Source: Ruminiclostridium hungatei
GTDB taxonomy: Bacteria; Bacillota; Clostridia; Acetivibrionales; DSM-1351
Reading direction: 5' to 3'
NCBI RefSeq assembly: GCF_002051585.1
Contig: NZ_MZGX01000007.1
Location: 124,001 to 188,000 of the forward strand
Length of the DNA stretch: 64,000 nucleotides
In this document: piece after piece, positions 21,987-30,751 of the stretch
Position numbering within the stretch: position 1 is the stretch's first letter
Layout of the letters: the number at the start of each line of letters is the position of its first letter
Program-made: the position numbers and the translations under genes
Notes under the pieces: model-generated
Told to the model about the DNA's origin: nothing
What the model saw: only the letters and a program-made list of their open reading frames with translations
Databases searched by the model: none

Positions 21987-22448
21987 TCACTTTGTCAAAT
22001 ATTTTTTTTCAATATCAGAAATTTTGTCAACCCTGCAGCCGTGCCTTCCACCTAAAAATTCGGTTTCAAGCCAGGTCTCGATGATATCAAACGCAACACC
22101 CGGGCCTACAACCCTTTCACCTATTGCAAGTATATTTGCATTATTGTGCTGCCTGCTCATTTTTGCCATATAACTGTCGGTACAGAGCGCCGCCCTTATC
22201 CCCGGAACCTTGTTACAGGATATTGAAATTCCTATTCCGGTGCCGCAGATAACAATGCCTTTTTCGCACTCTTTTTTGCTTACCGCCTCAGCTACAGCTT
22301 GTCCATAGTCAGGATAATCCACCGAATCAGGACAGTTTGTGCCAAAATCCTTAACTTCCAGCCCCTTGCCCTCAAGGAACTTTATTATATCTGCCTTAAG
22401 CAGATATCCTGCGTGATCGCTGCCTATCGCTATCAAATTTATCTCCAT
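21987..22448 (-). CDS. rpiB: ribose 5-phosphate isomerase B
   Basis: Interconverts ribose 5-phosphate and ribulose 5-phosphate. The 153-residue product has IAIGSDHAGYLLK, YPDYGQAVAEAV, GIVICGTGIGISI (with the catalytic Cys) and a late His/Arg-containing segment. The family normally starts just before the GSDHAGY block, which favours the ATG at 22448. An in-frame ATG at 22493 would add 15 residues; neither start has an ideal ribosome binding site, so the N-terminus is uncertain. Confidence 0.93.
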   Translation of the reverse strand: MEINLIAIGSDHAGYLLKADIIKFLEGKGLEVKDFGTNCPDSVDYPDYGQAVAEAVSKKECEKGIVICGTGIGISISCNKVPGIRAALCTDSYMAKMSRQHNNANILAIGERVVGPGVAFDIIETWLETEFLGGRHGCRVDKISDIEKKYLTK

Positions 22449-22596
22449 TTCCGGCTCAGGATAATCAACCTGCCCAGTCAGAAAACCAAACATATCAATA
22501 GGTTACCAGATCCTCCCGAGTAGATGTCCTGCGCACTTTTTTTAAAATAATTGGTTCATATTATTGACAATTGCTTATGTTCCAGCATTCCTTTTT

Positions 22597-22625
22597 ATTT
22601 TATAGCATAAATTATTACATGTCAA
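22597..22625 (-). promoter_or_regulatory. sigma-A-type promoter for rpiB-upp-comEB
   Basis: On the minus strand TTGACA (22620-22625), 17 bases and TAAAAT (22597-22602). It lies just after the ywlE stop and is directed toward rpiB. Confidence 0.65.
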
Positions 22626-22650
22626 AAAAAAGTCGCCCCGGCAGTATTTT

Positions 22651-23160
22651 TTAGCTATTAGCCGTCAGGTTGCCTATTACTGCTTGAACGCTGTCGAAAA
22701 TTTCCTCCGCACAGCTTTCATAGCTTTCATAGGGCATGCCGTACGGGTCGGCAATGTCTATAGAGACAGCTTCCTGCGAGAGCCGGGGATATGCATATTC
22801 CTTCAAGGTATAAACAGAGGACTTTTTTTCAGGAAAGGCACTCCTTAAAAAATCTCTGTGCTGTCTTGTCATTGTCAGTATCAGCCCGGCATTTTCAACA
22901 TCTGCCTTACTGAGCAGTTTTGCCTTGTGAATGGATATGTCAATGTCCCATAGCTTTTTTAAGGCAGCAACCGAGTGTGACGAAGCAGGCTCCCCGTCAA
23001 AAGCCTGTATTCCCCTGGAGGAAACAGCCATCTCCTGCAAGGTTTTCTCCTGCTGGGAGAATGCCCTGAAAATACCCTCGGCCATACAGCTTCTGCAGGT
23101 ATTTCCTGTGCAAACAAAAACAATATGTGGAGCCTTTTGCTCTTTATATCCGGGTTCCAT
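22651..23160 (-). CDS. ywlE: low-molecular-weight phosphatase, protein-arginine-phosphatase type
   Basis: A 169-residue protein of the LMW tyrosine phosphatase fold. The catalytic loop reads VCTGNTCRS, with the nucleophilic Cys and Arg, and the late acid loop is DPYGMP. The Thr in the loop (CTGNTCR) matches Bacillus YwlE, where it confers selectivity for phosphoarginine over phosphotyrosine; arginine phosphatase is therefore the better prediction. GGAGG five bases before the ATG at 23160 decides the start. It lies between ywlC and rpiB as in Bacillus. The partner arginine kinase McsB is not in this window. Confidence 0.9.
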   Translation of the reverse strand: MEPGYKEQKAPHIVFVCTGNTCRSCMAEGIFRAFSQQEKTLQEMAVSSRGIQAFDGEPASSHSVAALKKLWDIDISIHKAKLLSKADVENAGLILTMTRQHRDFLRSAFPEKKSSVYTLKEYAYPRLSQEAVSIDIADPYGMPYESYESCAEEIFDSVQAVIGNLTANS

Positions 23161-23195
23161 ATAAACCTCCTTATACGGTAATGTCAAATAAGCTG

Positions 23196-24251
23196 TCAAA
23201 CCTCTATTACGTGATAACCTGCCGCCTTGATAAGCCTGTTCATTATGGCCAGGCCCACCTCATGCTCTTCCACGGCTTCAGCAATTATTACCTCCACACC
23301 CCTGCCGTCGAATTCCCGGAGCAAGGCAAACAATCTGGCTGCAATAGTCTCAGGGCTGTTCCTGTCCCCCAGTGACAGGGCAAGAAACCCGGAATAGCGG
23401 TTTGCTGTCTGCTCTGTAGAACATATCCCTACAGACCGTCCGGCTTTTTTGTTCTCTTTGGCAAGCTCAATAACTTTATCCACCTGCTTTTTCATATCCT
23501 TGCTTCTTACAATCACCACCTGTGCTTCCGGAGAATAATGGGTGTATTTCATTCCCGGAGCTTTGGGCGTATTTTCCGGACTGATTTTGCCTAGAATTGT
23601 CCTGTCAATTTCAATGGGACCGATAAGCGCTTCCAACTGTCCCGGAGTAATTCCTCCCGGCCTTAAAAGCACCGGAGGCTCAACGGTGACATCAAGTACC
23701 GTGGACTCCAGGCCAACACGTGAGCTGCCCGCATCAACCACCATTTGAATTTTTCCGTCCAGATCGTCAAGCACGTGCTGCGCCGTTGTGGTACTGGGCC
23801 TGCCTGACACATTTGCGCTGGGGGCGGCCACAGGCACATCTGCCAGACGTATAAGCTCCCTGGCTACAGGGTGCTCCGGCATGCGGATTGCCACCGTATC
23901 CAGACCGGCGGTAATTACGCCCGGAATAATGGAACTTTTCTTCATTACAAGTGTAAGAGGTCCTGGCCAAAGCTTGTCCATAAGCACTACAGCCTTTTCA
24001 GGTATGCTTCCGGTCAGTTCTCCGACTCTCTCCCTGTCTGCAATATGTACGATAAGAGGGTTGTCAGAAGGTCTGCCCTTGGCCTTGAATATCTTCTCCA
24101 CCGCCACAGGGTTAAGCGCATCCGCACCCAGGCCGTATACCGTTTCAGTGGGTATCGCTACGATTTCACCTTCGCGCAGGATGTCCGCCGCCTCCTTAAG
24201 CTTTTGCAAATCAATATTTTCTGGATCTATTTTTATCAATTTTGTTTTCAT
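23196..24251 (-). CDS. ywlC: L-threonylcarbamoyladenylate synthase (Sua5/YwlC type)
   Basis: Makes threonylcarbamoyl-AMP from threonine, bicarbonate and ATP for the t6A37 modification of ANN-decoding tRNAs. The 351-residue product has the YrdC domain (~10-205; IVAIPTETVYGLGADA, KGRPSDNPLIVHI, APSANVSGRPS) and the extra Sua5 domain (~240-351), so it is the long Sua5 type. ATG follows AGAGGTCAGAA. The ywlE start lies 35 bp after its stop. Confidence 0.95.
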   Translation of the reverse strand: MKTKLIKIDPENIDLQKLKEAADILREGEIVAIPTETVYGLGADALNPVAVEKIFKAKGRPSDNPLIVHIADRERVGELTGSIPEKAVVLMDKLWPGPLTLVMKKSSIIPGVITAGLDTVAIRMPEHPVARELIRLADVPVAAPSANVSGRPSTTTAQHVLDDLDGKIQMVVDAGSSRVGLESTVLDVTVEPPVLLRPGGITPGQLEALIGPIEIDRTILGKISPENTPKAPGMKYTHYSPEAQVVIVRSKDMKKQVDKVIELAKENKKAGRSVGICSTEQTANRYSGFLALSLGDRNSPETIAARLFALLREFDGRGVEVIIAEAVEEHEVGLAIMNRLIKAAGYHVIEV

Positions 24252-24266
24252 TTCTGACCTCTGGAA

Positions 24267-25010
24267 TTAATTAAGCATTGTTACTATTATACCACATAAT
24301 ATACCGAATATATTACCTACCGAAGACATCCTCCCCAGGTAAATCCTCTTTGATTCCGGAATGAGCTCGCCATATACCACAAAAAGCATGGCACCTCCGG
24401 CAAAGCCCAGACACAGCCCGATAAACTGTTCCGATACATGCCCCAGGGCAGCTCCCGCCAATGCTCCTATCCCCATGGGAACCCCGGACAATACCGTAAG
24501 CAGGAACGACTTAAGCGCTGAAAAACCTCCCAGCTTCATGGGCAAAGCCATGGCAATCCCCTCCGGAATATCATGTATTGCAATTATGAGAGTCAGTGTA
24601 ACGCCAAGGCTCAATGAAGCTTCAAAGCCGGAGCCCACTGCAAAGCCTTCCGGCAGGTTGTGCATGGCAAGACCTATTGAAACAAGTATGCCCGCTTTGA
24701 GCAGTCCGGAGTTGCCCTTGGCGTTTTTGATGACATCAACCTGCTTCACCAGGTCATCAATGACAAGGATTATCAGTATCCCCGAAAGCACTCCAATCAG
24801 AGTCAGGTTGAGACCCGCTATCTTAACAGCCTCAGGTACCAGTTCAAAGCATACCACCGAAGTCATCAGCCCGGCGGAAAACTCCAATATTGAGCTCAAA
24901 ATCCTGTTACTTATATTTTTGCCCACAAAAAAGGCTATCAATCCACCAATACCGGTTCCGGTAATTCCTGATATCAAGCCAATTACTGCTATTTTCAATA
25001 TATGCTCCAC
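24267..25010 (-). CDS. ZIP-family divalent metal transporter
   Basis: A 247-residue membrane protein with about eight helices. The family metal-binding signatures HNLPEG and HDIPEG mark helices IV and V. ZIP proteins move zinc, iron or manganese toward the cytoplasm; the substrate cannot be predicted here. The GTG start follows AGGATGG. It lies between prfA and ywlC, where prmC often sits in Firmicutes. Confidence 0.9.
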   Translation of the reverse strand: MEHILKIAVIGLISGITGTGIGGLIAFFVGKNISNRILSSILEFSAGLMTSVVCFELVPEAVKIAGLNLTLIGVLSGILIILVIDDLVKQVDVIKNAKGNSGLLKAGILVSIGLAMHNLPEGFAVGSGFEASLSLGVTLTLIIAIHDIPEGIAMALPMKLGGFSALKSFLLTVLSGVPMGIGALAGAALGHVSEQFIGLCLGFAGGAMLFVVYGELIPESKRIYLGRMSSVGNIFGILCGIIVTMLN

Positions 25011-25118
25011 GGCAATTCCATCCTTTGACAGTAAGTTTGTAACAAATTCTTTTTTAATTTGCGTTACAAAACATACTATTCACAAACCCCGCGAATTATT
25101 AACAATTCGTCCAACTTT

Positions 25119-26198
25119 TTAATCTTCATCATCACTGCCGGCACCCAATTTTTCGGATTGGTCGGTAGTTATAAGTGCATCGATTATTTCATCAAGGTCA
25201 CCGTCCAGAACCTGGTCAAGCTTGTAGAGTGTCAGATTTATTCTATGGTCTGTGACTCTTCCCTGGGGATAATTATAGGTTCTGATTCTTTCACTTCTGT
25301 CTCCGGTACCCACCTGGTTTTTCCTGTCCTGGGCAACTTCACTGTTCTGCTGTTCCTGGGCAATTTCATAAAGCTTTGACCTCAGAATTTTCATGGCCCT
25401 GTCCTTATTCTTGTGCTGTGAACGCTCGTCCTGGCAGGCAACAACCAGACCGGTAGGAATATGTGTTATTCTTATGGCCGAATCTGTTTTATTAATATGC
25501 TGGCCTCCCGCTCCGCTTGCCCTGTAGGTATCTATTCTCAGGTCATTTGGATTTATTTCCACATCTACCTCTTCCACTTCAGGAAGCACTGCCACTGTTA
25601 TTGTGGAGGTGTGAATCCGTCCGCTGGACTCTGTGGAGGGCACTCTCTGCACTCTGTGGACTCCGCTTTCAAATTTCAGGCGGCTATACGCTCCCTTTCC
25701 TTCGATAGAAAACACAACTTCCTTGAAGCCTCCCAGCTCAGTTGGATTGGAGTCGAGTATTTCGGTCTTCCAACGCTTCCGTTCGGCATATCTGGTCATG
25801 GCTCTGAAAAGCACACCTGCAAAAAGTGCCGCTTCCTCACCGCCTGCACCGCCGCGGATTTCTATGATAACATTTTTGTCATCGTTGGGGTCTTTGGGAA
25901 CTATCAATATCTTAAGCTGCTTTTTTATAACTTCAAGCTTTTCCTGCGCTTCTTCAAATTCGCTCTGAACCATCTCACGAAAGTCCTTATCAAGGGTGTC
26001 ATCAAGCAATTCTCTCGCTTCCTCCACCTCCGAGGTGACTTTCTTGTATTCTCTGAATTTGGAAACTATTTCTTCAAGGTCAGAGTATTCCTTCATTAAC
26101 TTCCTATATTCTTCCTGGTTGTTTATTATATCAGGATCACCCAGCTTGTGACTTATTTCCTCATAACGGTCTTCTGCTGACTGCAGCTTATCAAACAT
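25119..26198 (-). CDS. prfA: peptide chain release factor 1
   Basis: Recognises UAA and UAG stop codons and triggers peptide release. The 359-residue product is full length, with [16 protein letters not shown] (the GGQ loop that enters the peptidyl-transferase centre) and [10 protein letters not shown], whose P-x-T is the RF1-type stop-recognition tripeptide. ATG follows GGTGGAGGA. Confidence 0.97.
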   Translation of the reverse strand: MFDKLQSAEDRYEEISHKLGDPDIINNQEEYRKLMKEYSDLEEIVSKFREYKKVTSEVEEARELLDDTLDKDFREMVQSEFEEAQEKLEVIKKQLKILIVPKDPNDDKNVIIEIRGGAGGEEAALFAGVLFRAMTRYAERKRWKTEILDSNPTELGGFKEVVFSIEGKGAYSRLKFESGVHRVQRVPSTESSGRIHTSTITVAVLPEVEEVDVEINPNDLRIDTYRASGAGGQHINKTDSAIRITHIPTGLVVACQDERSQHKNKDRAMKILRSKLYEIAQEQQNSEVAQDRKNQVGTGDRSERIRTYNYPQGRVTDHRINLTLYKLDQVLDGDLDEIIDALITTDQSEKLGAGSDDED

Positions 26199-26330
26199 AA
26201 AAATCCTCCACCGACTATCAATACTCTTAATGCTTCACCGTACGGACCTTTCAGCCTTGCCGTATAAACAATTGCCCACCGGTGTTACGCAATTAGTTAT
26301 TATAACATGAATGCCACCTTGACGCAAGAA

Positions 26331-26367
26331 AAGAACTACCTTTAAGTAGCCTTTAAAGATAGTTCTT
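26331..26367 (-). terminator. stem-loop terminator of the DUF2089-DUF4097 operon
   Basis: AAGAACTA/TAGTTCTT with an inner CTTTAA/TTAAAG (one mismatch) and T-runs on both strands, 60 bp beyond the DUF4097 stop. Confidence 0.7.
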
Positions 26368-26427
26368 TTTGGGGTTTAAAATTCTATATAAAATTATATC
26401 ACGTAAGCGTTTTTAACCCTTCCAGGT

Positions 26428-27636
26428 CTATTTCACTACTTCAATCTGGCCGTTCATGGTCTCACTGGTAATATTTACCTTTCCAATCCCCATGGCATAA
26501 TCCTTGCTTTCAGCTTCAACAAAGCTGCCTGTGACCCCCTTGCGGTTTACATTGTGGTAAACAATTTCAGGAATGAGCAGGTTAATCGATCCATTGCTGG
26601 CATGAGCCTTTATCTTGTATACCCTGTTGTCCATATCGTTCATATTAACCTTGATACCGCCATTGGATGTCTTGAGGTACATGTTCATATCTGAATTCTC
26701 ATCCACATTTTGAGCATTCTCAATATTTATTCTTCCGTTTATTGTTACAGCACTTACATCCCTGACCTTGATATGCTTTATATCTATAACAGCATTGCTG
26801 GTGTCTATGCCGATTTTGTCACTGATTATATAATTCATCTGAACTCTGCCGTTTTTGGTACTTACAGACACTTTGCCGCTGTTTACACCCATAAGATCGA
26901 TGTGTGCATTCTTTGTTACCGCCTCCACCTCTTCAGAGAGTGAATCCTCTATATATATCTTGCCGTTGGAATTTTCAATCTTTATGGACTTGAACTTAAT
27001 ATCCGGGATGAATACCTCATGTGAAACACTTACATTGATAGCTGAGCTTCCTACCTTTATGGATATGTTTTCAGGATCATCTGCAAAGATCACAATCCCC
27101 TCGCCATTGGGAGAAGCACTTTTTATCCTTGAAATAATCATAACCTTGGAATCGAGATGCTTTTTGATGACAATACTTCCGTTGACCCCGCTTATTTCAA
27201 GATTTGCCCCCTCTGCCGGAATAACTTCATAGTTTTTCTGAACAGTCTGCAGGCTTCCGAAAATATTAAAGGAGTTTGTATCTACAAAGCTTCCCACATA
27301 ATCAATAACCTTGTCGACAATTCCAGCAGTGGTGCTGGCAACATTCTTTCCAAACTTTTCGGCTTTGACGGAAAAATCATCAATCATGTTGTCAAAATCA
27401 GCCTGGTTATAATTGGTCTTGAATTCCTTCTTCCACTCATTTACCCTGTCTCTTACCTTTGCAGCTTCTTCGGCAAAGCCGTTGGATTTCTGATTTCTTC
27501 TATAATTGAAATTTTCCGTATTTTCTCTTTCAGTTTTTTCTTCAAGTGCCGCCAAAAGCTTAGCAGCTTCTTCAGTGGAAATTTTCTTCTCTTCCACCAT
27601 TTTCAATATCAATATTCTTTCTTCGCTAATAGACAT
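26428..27636 (-). CDS. DUF4097-family beta-strand repeat protein with N-terminal SHOCT-like helix pair
   Basis: A 402-residue protein with no signal peptide. Residues ~1-40 form a short helical module (ERILILKMVEEKKISTEEAAKLL) like that of YvlB/LiaX-type proteins. After a charged linker (~40-110), residues ~140-400 form a long beta-solenoid-like array with repeated ...ISxVNGSIxI... strands (for example SNGKIYIED, KNGRVQMNY, INGRINIEN, SNGSINLLI). Relatives belong to envelope-stress systems, but no mechanism is shown here. The ATG at 27636 follows GGAGGG at good distance; a TTG two codons earlier is too close. The upstream partner is a DUF2089 protein with the same helical module at its C-terminus. 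Confidence 0.85.
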   Translation of the reverse strand: MSISEERILILKMVEEKKISTEEAAKLLAALEEKTERENTENFNYRRNQKSNGFAEEAAKVRDRVNEWKKEFKTNYNQADFDNMIDDFSVKAEKFGKNVASTTAGIVDKVIDYVGSFVDTNSFNIFGSLQTVQKNYEVIPAEGANLEISGVNGSIVIKKHLDSKVMIISRIKSASPNGEGIVIFADDPENISIKVGSSAINVSVSHEVFIPDIKFKSIKIENSNGKIYIEDSLSEEVEAVTKNAHIDLMGVNSGKVSVSTKNGRVQMNYIISDKIGIDTSNAVIDIKHIKVRDVSAVTINGRINIENAQNVDENSDMNMYLKTSNGGIKVNMNDMDNRVYKIKAHASNGSINLLIPEIVYHNVNRKGVTGSFVEAESKDYAMGIGKVNITSETMNGQIEVVK

Positions 27637-27668
27637 GGTCAAACTCCCTCCTAATTCTCCCGCTTTTA

Positions 27669-28037
27669 TTATTCCTTCATTTGGCTTAATGCTTCTTCAA
27701 CACTTATCTCACCCGCATTAAGTTTATCAAGTATCTCCTTTTTTCTGCCCGGCACTTCGGGGACAGGTTCACTTTTGTGTCCCAGCGCGGAAGCAACATC
27801 CTCAAGTTTGTTTTTAACAGTGGGATAGGACACTCCAAGTTCCTTTTCAACTTCCTTTATGTTTCCTCTGCATTTTATAAATACATCCAAAAAGTTCCTT
27901 TGATCGTTGTTCAGCTTACAGAACTTGCATAGTGCAAAATGTCCCTCAATAACCGTATCACAACTATTGCAGGTTATTCTTGTTACCTCTGTTTCACTCC
28001 CGCAAACCGGGCACTTACCGAAAGCTTCTCTTGCCAT
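27669..28037 (-). CDS. DUF2089-family zinc-ribbon / HTH regulator
   Basis: A 122-residue protein. The N-terminus is a zinc ribbon (CPVCG, CNSC, CKFC), followed by a helix-turn-helix-like stretch (EKELGVSYPTVKNKLEDV) and a C-terminal KLNAGEISVEEALSQ helix pair that resembles the N-terminus of the next gene product. It is probably a DNA-binding regulator of its own operon. AAGAGGTGA before the ATG at 28037 sets the start; an earlier in-frame start would add 16 residues. A consensus promoter lies about 115 bp upstream. Confidence 0.85.
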   Translation of the reverse strand: MAREAFGKCPVCGSETEVTRITCNSCDTVIEGHFALCKFCKLNNDQRNFLDVFIKCRGNIKEVEKELGVSYPTVKNKLEDVASALGHKSEPVPEVPGRKKEILDKLNAGEISVEEALSQMKE

Positions 28038-28152
28038 AAAATCACCTCTTAAAATTTTAAAAATATTCGAATTATTTATTAACACTTAAATCTTTTGTAT
28101 AAAAAATTAATTTTCTTAATTAATCGTTTAATATTATTTATCTTACAAATAT

Positions 28153-28181
28153 ATATTATTCCTATTCACAAAAAATGTCAA
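28153..28181 (-). promoter_or_regulatory. consensus sigma-A promoter of the DUF2089-DUF4097 operon
   Basis: On the minus strand TTGACA (28176-28181), 17 bases and TAATAT (28153-28158). The flanks on both sides are very AT-rich with several TTAATTAA-like palindromes that could bind a regulator. Confidence 0.8.
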
Positions 28182-28416
28182 CACTTTTATTTAAATATTT
28201 TTAATTAACATATTAATTTTTATAATTAATGAATTAAATATATTAATTTGTTTGTCCATTTATATAATTTATATCTATCTGATGCACAGACGTGGCAAAA
28301 ACAGGTCTATTTCCGAAACCTTTCAGTTTTCGGCAGAAAAACCCCGCAGGTACAAAAAAGCTCATAGAAAAAACCAACAAGACACTACACAGGCTGTGTG
28401 GGCCAGGAGTGCACTA
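28182..28416. other. AT-rich spacer between recQ and the DUF2089 promoter
   Basis: The stretch 28182-28260 is almost pure A/T and contains TTAATTAA and ATTAAT runs. The part from 28261 to 28416 is mixed sequence in which I see no gene, RNA or clear terminator. Confidence 0.5.
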
Positions 28417-30675
28417 CTATCCTTCTATTTTGTAAACATACTTTAAAACAGACCGGATATTGCTCACTAAAAAATTCTGTGCATTTCTATTATATAGGTT
28501 TTGCTTATAGCTTTCCTTGTGGGATGCTTTTATAATCGTCGTAATTCCCGCTTCCATACCTTTTAAGGATGCAACTCTTGATTTATTGCCGTTCTCCTCT
28601 ACAATTTCCAGATATCCATACTGAACCAGATACTCTGTTAACTTCTGTGCAGATACTGCTTTAAAATCACACTGCAGCAGGATAATATTGATTTTATCCA
28701 CAACCATGCTGACAGGCACAGGCTCCTCCGTCAATTCCACGGTATTTATAATCAATTGGCATACCTCCTCCAGCCCGTATCCCGTCTGAATGGGCTGAGG
28801 CATATCAGCACCGCCGGAATCGTTTATAACCTCCAGGAGCACTTTACCATAGGCCTCCAGCTTTACTTTTCCTATACCGGACACTTCCAGAAGCTCTTCC
28901 AGGTTGGCGGGCCTTCTGCGGCAAATGTCCGCCAGCGTTGCATCAGAAAAAATAACAAATGCGGGGACCTTCTTTTCCTGAGCTATTTTCAGCCTCAGCT
29001 CCTTCAGCTTTTTCATCAGCCCCGGGTCCTCAGCGGTTTTCCGGCTCTCAATCCTGGAATCTGATGAACTGTTCCCATATGCTTTTCTCCTTCTCTCTGC
29101 CGCTTTTGCAAGACTATTGCCCGCTTCATTCTCTCTTGGCATCTTCATGGATAATTTGGCATTATCCTGCAGCACTTCCTTCGACCTGGCTGCCAGCTTG
29201 ACAACCGGAAACTCCGAATTGGTAAGCAGCAAATACTCCTGGAGCACCAAATAATGAATGATATCACGAATTCTTTTTTCCGGAACCCCGGACATTATTC
29301 CATACGTTTTTATCTTATCCAGTCCAAGCTTCAGCACCTTCTCCGATTTGCTTCCTCTAAGGGTATCTATCACCATTTTAATGCCGAAGCGTTCCTTCAA
29401 CCTGGCAATACAGGAGAGAATCATTTGCGCCTGTTCTGTGATATCCGTTTTTTCAAAATTGTCATTGCAATTGCTGCAGTTGCCGCAAAAACCAACCGTC
29501 CTCTCGCCAAAATACTTCAGAATGTATTCTCTCAGGCAATCGGAGGTATGGCAATAATAGGTCATCTTTTTCAGCCGTTCCCGTTCTTTCTCCTTTACCA
29601 ATTCCAGCATTTTAGGTTCCATTTCATCCCGGTCATTTGCGCTGTCAATCAGTAGCTGATTTGTAATGACATCCTGTCCGCCATAAAGCAGGATGCATTC
29701 CGCCGGGGTTCCATCACGGCCGGCCCTTCCTGCCTCCTGGTAATAGCTCTCCAGGTTTTTCGGCATGTTGTAATGAATAACAAAAGCGACATTACTCTTG
29801 TCAATTCCCATCCCGAAGGCGTTGGTCGCAACCATGACCGCTTTTCTGTCATAGAGAAAATCATCCTGATTGCGTGTTCTTTCTTCTTCTGTTAAACCTG
29901 CATGATACCGGGTTGCATTAAAACCATCCCCAATCAGTCTGCTGCATACTTCCTCCACTGTTTTACGGGTGGAACAATAGATGATTCCGCTTTTATCCGG
30001 ATTCTCCTTCAGGTAGGTTATCACCGTCCGGTACTTGTCTGCCGGCTTCTTTACCTCAAAACTGAGATTTTCACGATTAAAACCCGTAATCAGCACACCA
30101 GGCTCCGACAGGCTTAAAAGGCGGATGATATCCTCTTTAACCTCACTGGTTGCTGTTGCTGTAAATGCCGAAATGACCGGTCTTTTGGGAAGCTTCTCAA
30201 TCACATCACGGATTTTCAGATAACTTGGCCTGAAATTCTGACCCCATTGAGATACGCAGTGCGCCTCATCCACCGTTACCATTGAAATGTCAGACCGCTG
30301 CAAAAACTCCAGAAATTCCGGAAGATCAAGTCTTTCCGGCGCTGCATAGATAATTTTATATTTGTTGTTCCTGGCATTGTCAATCGCCTTTGCCGTTTGG
30401 GCAGAGGACAGGGTTGAGTTGATGAAAGCAGCAGGAATCCCATTGGCAACAAGTGCCTGCACCTGATCCCTCATAAGGGAAATGAGAGGAGAAACGACAA
30501 GAGTAATTCCGGAAAACACCAGGGCAGGAACCTGAAAGCACAGTGATTTTCCAGCCCCTGTCGGCATGATGCCCAAAACATCCCTTCCGTTCAAAATACT
30601 GTCAATCATTTCTGCCTGTCCCTCTCGGAACGTATCATATCCAAAATATTGCTTCAATATCTGGTTTTTCAGCAA
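28417..30675 (-). CDS. recQ: ATP-dependent DNA helicase RecQ
   Basis: 3'-5' DNA helicase for recombination and repair. With the TTG start at 30675 the product is 752 residues. It has the Walker A segment MPTGAGKS, DEAHCVSQWG, motif VI region QEAGRAGRDG, a Cys cluster (FCGNCSNC) with the RQC winged helix, an HRDC domain (~550-640) and an extra C-terminal winged-helix-like module (~655-735). The TTG is chosen because GGAGGGG lies eight bases before it; in-frame starts up to 30750 lack a ribosome binding site and would add residues not typical of RecQ. Confidence 0.93.
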   Translation of the reverse strand: MLKNQILKQYFGYDTFREGQAEMIDSILNGRDVLGIMPTGAGKSLCFQVPALVFSGITLVVSPLISLMRDQVQALVANGIPAAFINSTLSSAQTAKAIDNARNNKYKIIYAAPERLDLPEFLEFLQRSDISMVTVDEAHCVSQWGQNFRPSYLKIRDVIEKLPKRPVISAFTATATSEVKEDIIRLLSLSEPGVLITGFNRENLSFEVKKPADKYRTVITYLKENPDKSGIIYCSTRKTVEEVCSRLIGDGFNATRYHAGLTEEERTRNQDDFLYDRKAVMVATNAFGMGIDKSNVAFVIHYNMPKNLESYYQEAGRAGRDGTPAECILLYGGQDVITNQLLIDSANDRDEMEPKMLELVKEKERERLKKMTYYCHTSDCLREYILKYFGERTVGFCGNCSNCNDNFEKTDITEQAQMILSCIARLKERFGIKMVIDTLRGSKSEKVLKLGLDKIKTYGIMSGVPEKRIRDIIHYLVLQEYLLLTNSEFPVVKLAARSKEVLQDNAKLSMKMPRENEAGNSLAKAAERRRKAYGNSSSDSRIESRKTAEDPGLMKKLKELRLKIAQEKKVPAFVIFSDATLADICRRRPANLEELLEVSGIGKVKLEAYGKVLLEVINDSGGADMPQPIQTGYGLEEVCQLIINTVELTEEPVPVSMVVDKINIILLQCDFKAVSAQKLTEYLVQYGYLEIVEENGNKSRVASLKGMEAGITTIIKASHKESYKQNLYNRNAQNFLVSNIRSVLKYVYKIEG

Positions 30676-30751
30676 AACATTATCCCCTCCTCTGGGAATT
30701 TGGGCCTGTATAGGCCTCATACAATTTTCATCTTGAGTGTTCCTCATCAAA

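Noticed and set aside
26199-26330. Possible CRISPR, tRNA or rRNA genes here or elsewhere in the window
   Set aside because: No regularly spaced short repeats, tRNA cloverleaf or rRNA blocks were seen on either strand; the only structured RNA I can support is the SRP RNA.
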